Positions 59,501 to 64,000 of a stretch of DNA of 64,000 nucleotides are shown here, piece by piece. Source of the stretch: Biscogniauxia marginata (Eukaryota > Ascomycota > Sordariomycetes > Xylariales > Xylariaceae); assembly GCA_022695795.1 (NCBI GenBank), contig MU404077.1:248001-312000 (forward strand), written 5' to 3'. The notes beneath the pieces were generated by a model. It worked only from the letters and a program-made list of their open reading frames with translations, was not told where the DNA came from and did no database searches. Each line of letters starts with the position of its first letter. Position 1 is the stretch's first letter. Position numbers and translations under genes: made by a program.

Positions 59501-61385
59501 TCATACCCAAAACTTTCCTCTCGAGCCATTCCCGAGTCTCCTTCATCCGAAGATCATTTTGATAACGCGACGAACGGCACCGCGTCAAACGAAGAAAGCA
59601 GCTCGGACGAAGCTGAGCGGCGTAGTATAGAATCCCCACAGACACGAATGAATGACGAAAGTGATGAGGATGACAGCCCGGTCAAGGTATTTTCCAACAG
59701 CCCTTACAACTGGAGCCAATGGACATTCAAGATGGGCCAGCTGGTGAGCGACAGACAGTTACTAACCTATTGTCAGTCTTTCACACACCGACAGAAGGCA
59801 AGCAGACAACTGAAGGTGAACCCGAAGTCTGCTGGGGGTCGTAGGATGAAGAAGTATGGCAAAAACGCTAAGGGTAAGGGTAAGAAACTTCGGCAACAAC
59901 AACGTCAACAGAAACATAAACAACAGGCCATCGAAGCCGAAGATGCGTTTGACTCCATAGAGTCTGCCCCAGATGGCGGTCCCTTGATTCGACTCAAGGA
60001 GGCTCTCGTCGTTGATTGGTCTATGGATGCTTACAACACCTACTTTGTTGAAGATAAAACCCTACAAGGCGAGCACTCACTAGATTCTTGGGATGTTTGC
60101 GAGACTTTACCCGACCCCGAGCTAGATAGGGCCCAGGCTACCCGAGCGAAGCGCAAGAGAGACGGCATCTCCCTGGAGGAGTGCTTGGATGAATTTGAGC
60201 GTGAAGAGATTCTGTCCGAACAGGACATGTGGTACTGCCCTCGTTGTAAAGAGCACCGCCGTGCCAGCAAAAAGTTTGACCTGTGGAAAACCCCGGATAT
60301 TCTCATCATTCATCTCAAACGGTTCAGCTCTAGCGGATTTAGGAGAGACAAGCTGGAAGCCCTGGTAGACTTTCCGACCGAGAATCTTGATATCACTAAA
60401 CGAGTCCTCCAGCGGGAAGAAGGCAAGGAGGAGGTCTACGATCTCATCGGGGTCGACTGTCACTATGGAGGCCTAGGCGGCGGACATTACACAGCTTACG
60501 CGAAGAATTTCGTGGACGATCAGTGGTACTCATACAACGGCAAGTATCACCGTCATCCCAAACTCGTTACACTAATACTAACAATCGACAGACTCGTCCG
60601 TAAGCAAGACTTCCAGTGATAGGATTGTCGACACGTCTGCGTATTTACTATTTTACCGCCGCCGATCCAATATACCTCTAGGTGGTCCTCGGTTTCGGCA
60701 GATCCTAGAGAAGTTTGAAGATGATGTATCTGATAGTGAGTTACCGGAGTCGGGGGAAGGCCAGCGTCTCGGCGAGGGCTTCTCCCAGGATGGGTCGTCG
60801 AGCGCGTTTCAAGGAGCAGGAGCTACTCACCTGCACGGAAATCATGGTGGTAACTCCAACATGAGCGTCCCGGCGACCAAGGACGAGGATGATGCTCCGA
60901 TTCTTCTGAGAGATGTTGAGGATGAAGGCATTGATCTAGGTGACGATGCGACTAGGACCACTGGCTTCCACCCGCTCACAGGTAGCAACACGTGGAACTT
61001 TGAGAATCTCTTACAAGATGAAGGTGTAAGCACAGGGAACGGCGGGCCGGATAGTCCTCTCGGCTCCGGAGTCGCTTCTAATGAAGCGCAGCATGATTCT
61101 TCTGGTGATGAGGGAGTCGTTAGCCCCCTCGGTCAGGACTTTGAGGAAGACTACCCGGGTATGTCGCATTACGAGTTGCCATCACAACCCGAGGGAGACC
61201 CGCCCTCTTACACTGAACCTCCCGAACCCGAGTACCAGGGCGGAATGTCACGAGATGATATGAACAGCATCTGGAACCAAAAGACCGAAGTCCATGAAGT
61301 ACTCCCCCAGAACGAGAACGAGCAGAAATCCGAAGACGCAGCGGAGATCCATATTGACGATGATGATAAAATCAAGTTCGAGTAA
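56547..61385 (+). CDS. DUSP-USP ubiquitin carboxyl-terminal hydrolase (Ubp12/USP15-like)
   Basis: Exons ...-56817, 56902-59302, 59356-60539 and 60592-61385 join in frame, giving at least 1549 residues counted from the first in-frame ATG at 56547. The same frame is open and coding-like (SSSKKRKISARQS) upstream to about 55929 without an ATG, so the true start is probably further 5', perhaps in another exon. Order of parts: disordered Ser/Pro N-terminus; DUSP domain from QQCYIISRQWLEKV; USP Cys box GNMGNTCYMNAALQ (Cys at about 465); a large insert with ubiquitin-like and acidic segments; zinc-type WYCPRCKEHRRASKK; USP His box GGGHYTAYAKNF (His at about 1268); acidic tail ending FE. It removes ubiquitin from target proteins. 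The last intron (52 nt) uses a GC donor, G|GCAAGT, with a perfect TACTAAC branch. Confidence 0.9.
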
Positions 61386-64000
61386 GGAGTCGCTTGCCGT
61401 TATGGGGAACCCTTCCACTTTGTAATGGCAATAAATCCGTCGGCTCTTTTCGCAGTGGCTGCTCACACATGTTTGTGGAAACCGGATGAAGGTTTATTTG
61501 TCGAGGAGAATAATGGTCGGCTGCTGCTGACTTCGAACCCTGGGATGATTTATGATCACTCGTCGAGCGCGCATGCGATGATTTGCCGCTATAAAGCATC
61601 AACGAGGCGGCTCCTTGGAGCTTCTAGCTCCGGGGCTGGCATGATGATTGATGCTTATATCGCTAAGGCATACATAGATACACACTTATACATATTACAT
61701 TGCGTATGACCACCATGCATTAAGGGTATGACGGCAGGACAGCATAGGAATTTCCCCACATCATCCAGGGGTATGTCTAAAGGTAGACGGGGAAATAAAG
61801 GTGTTATTTTGAAGTGGGCCGGCACCCGGCTTGCCAGCAGTCGAGGCTAGCTGGCTAGATACCTAGGTACCCAGACTCGGATCGACTTGGGTGGGCAGCG
61901 TTGTGACGGCTTGCTGTATTGAGTTCCTTTCTTCGGGGGATCCTGGACACAAGATACATCGGATACTGGTTGTGTATTAGGTAGGCAGCATCCCAAGTCA
62001 TAGAAGAAAAAGAAAAAAAGACGACTGGATTTTTTTCTTCTTTTTTTATGAATGACTGGGCAAGAAAGAGAGAGAGACAACAAAAAAGGAGAATATAAAT
62101 TCAAGGCACGTGTGTGTAAGTGTGTGTGCTTCTTATATTATACCTATGGGAAGTGCTTGATATGGAATTCAATAGAGGAATGCATTGTTGTTTGGGACTC
62201 TGGATGACTTTTTTGGGTCAGCTTATAAAATTTCTTTGGGTAAGTTTTTCTGTCTTTCTTGAGTGTGTGGTCTGTGCGTTATTATATGAGAACCACTGAG
62301 AGGTAAGAAGGGCTGTTAATCTCTATCTCACTCTCATCGTTTACACAAAACAATCAACAATGACTAAGGAGTGTATATCCAAGTCTTCACGTAGTATCGA
62401 TAACTTGCAAAAATGAAAATAAAAAGCCGGTGCCCTTTTATGGCTCGGACTTTTGTTTTATCTAGGTATCTAGTATCGTTTTACTTTAAAAAGGTAGGCT
62501 CTCTAGCATTGTCTAGTGAATTTCATTCTCTGTTAAATACAATTAATTGCCTAACCTGCGGTCTTTCTTTCGGTCCCTTTTTTGTGGCAATTCTTGAGTA
62601 CAGCGAGGCTTGAGACAGAAAAAGACATATGAATATATATAAAACCGACCCGTCTCCCACACATGTAAGAGAGAGAGAGACAGAGTAATGCTATCATGAA
62701 TTCATAATTCGAAGCATAGCAGTTTATGTATGTAAGCAAGAGGCATCGAGTTCATCAGCCAGACAGCACGTTAATATATTCAAGCCATACATCCCTATAA
62801 CTTGCATGTCAGTGTAAGACGTAAGGACTTGCATATGTGTGTACATAGTGAGAGCCTCGATGAGCAGCAGCGCGCTATGGAAGTCTCTCTTCGGGACGTG
62901 GAATTACCTGAGATCTAAGAAACCCGCTAGAAATGTCAAACTTGACTGTTCGTCCAAACTAGATATGAAAAATTAGATAAATGTCGTTCCGCCTCTGGGT
63001 TCTTTCTCGTGGAATTACCCGAGGAAAAAAAAAAATCGAATAGTGAGGGTTTTATTGTCTTTGCGCATATATACGTAAGATATCGTATATATGTGTACAT
63101 GAGGGATAATGGGACTGGAATATAGTACTATGACGCTCAACCTCATTTTAAACGAATTCCTTTCCTCGACTTTATAAACTCTTTATATATATTTTTATTT
63201 ATATAAATAATAATTATATTATCTTAGATTATTAAAACTTAAGTTTATTATTTATTAATATTAAAAAGAAGCAATATTTATAAATTTAAAGGAGGGGTTT
63301 CTTCTCTTCTTTTCTGTTTTATTATTATTAAATTAATAACAACGATCACGTAAGGTTAATAAACTAAACACAACCAATGTATTCACATGAGTAGGGTCAA
63401 GAACAAGAAGAGCATATGCTTAATCTTCCCAGAGGGGAGAGGGCCCTTATATGGATGGTCCTTGTATCAGACTCGCCTCCAGTCACCCTGTGAAGATAAC
63501 TTAACAAGCCTAACTAACAGCTTCGGAGTAAGATAGCTGGCTACAACTCATTCGGTACCCGATTCAAGGAAAAGGAAAAATGAAATCCGAGGCCCGCGGA
63601 TCATAATATCCCGAGTGAAAAGAAAAGAAAGAAAAAGAAAGAAAAAGAGAAAAGAAAAAGAAAAACGCAAACGCCCCCGTCTCGGGGGCTTCTCTTATCG
63701 CTGCGGAACTAGCAAGCAAGCAGCCAGCTCTCCAATATGAAGCCCCCAAGTTAAAACATTGTGGTTACACAAAGGTTTCTTTTCTCTACCTACCTACATA
63801 CGGTACTTCTTTGGCTAGTCCAGGTATGTAGTTAACCTAGTCTCTATCATATGGTTGACCCCACGAGGCTAATTTACTGTGCGAGGTATATTGGCATATT
63901 AGTACATTACTTACACACTAAAGTTAGTTGTTTGTCTCCTATACTATGGGATGGGAAGAAACATGGGATATCTCCATATCCACATAAGTTTAGATACTAG
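61386..64000. other. intergenic, 2.6 kb
   Basis: No gene is supported. It holds the 3' UTR of the deubiquitinase, A/G-rich runs near 61995-62090 and 63600-63665, a GAGAGAGA run near 62670, an ACCTACCT motif near 63787 and an AT-rich patch described separately. Confidence 0.45.
63165..63300. other. isolated AT-rich patch, possible RIP relic
   Basis: About 135 bp of almost pure A and T (TTTATATATATTTTTATTTA and similar), with TA-rich composition like the big island, sit inside sequence of normal composition. It may be the stub of an older repeat; no LTR end can be recognised. Confidence 0.4.

Noticed and set aside
8382..61385. Secondary-metabolite gene cluster
   Set aside because: No polyketide, peptide-synthetase or terpene enzyme, transporter or cluster regulator is present; the neighbours are housekeeping genes.
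1..64000. tRNA or rRNA genes
   Set aside because: I looked for T-loop GGTTCGAATC-like boxes in the gene-free regions and found no paired A and B boxes or cloverleaf; a proper scan could still find one.

Overview
This 64 kb window comes from a filamentous ascomycete (Pezizomycotina), most likely a Sordariomycete. I infer that from short introns (about 50-105 nt) with CTAAC-type branch sites, typical ascomycete gene content, and one very AT-rich island with the signature of RIP (repeat-induced point mutation). The order or genus cannot be fixed from this sequence.

Layout. 1-213 is the 3' end of a gene cut by the window edge. 214-8.3 kb is gene-poor, with one ankyrin-repeat relic near its end. 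8.4-14 kb holds an APH-type phosphotransferase (-), a frameshifted C2H2 zinc-finger relic (+), a small SWIB protein with a mitochondrial-type presequence (-) and a small secreted protein (+). 14.3-17.7 kb is a seven-exon dynamin-superfamily (SLIP-GC/NUGGC-like) GTPase gene on the minus strand. Its splice sites are intact but it carries one frameshift and two nonsense codons.

18.7-41.2 kb is a single nested retrotransposon island. An old Ty3/Gypsy element (about 6.2 kb without its insertions, terminal LTRs at 18735 and 40979) was later hit by two full-length chromodomain-type Gypsy elements in opposite orientation (20036-27431 on minus, 30326-37764 on plus) and three solo LTRs (19329, 29689, 39465). 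All six insertions still show a 5-bp target-site duplication, two of them with one base changed. All are RIP-degraded with no open frame. The two full-length elements show mirror-image strand bias of the mutations.

41.7-46.1 kb is a compact housekeeping cluster: the CFIm25/NUDT21 pre-mRNA cleavage factor subunit (+), a YjbQ/UPF0047 protein (-), the NDUFS6 subunit of complex I (-), and divergently from it an MPP6-like RNA-exosome cofactor with a C-terminal zinc knuckle (+). After 4.2 kb without a recognised gene come an insulin-degrading-enzyme (Ste23-type) metalloprotease (50.3-53.6 kb, +) and a large DUSP-USP deubiquitinase of the Ubp12/USP15 type (56.5-61.4 kb, +). The last 2.6 kb is intergenic.

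The intact genes do not form a pathway or a biosynthetic cluster; they are independent core functions (RNA 3' processing, RNA decay, respiration, proteolysis, deubiquitination) on both sides of a silenced transposon island. Points most worth a second look are the fully dated insertion series with three interchangeable U3 types, the strand-mirrored RIP, two GC-AG introns, the decayed GTPase, and the presequence-bearing SWIB protein.
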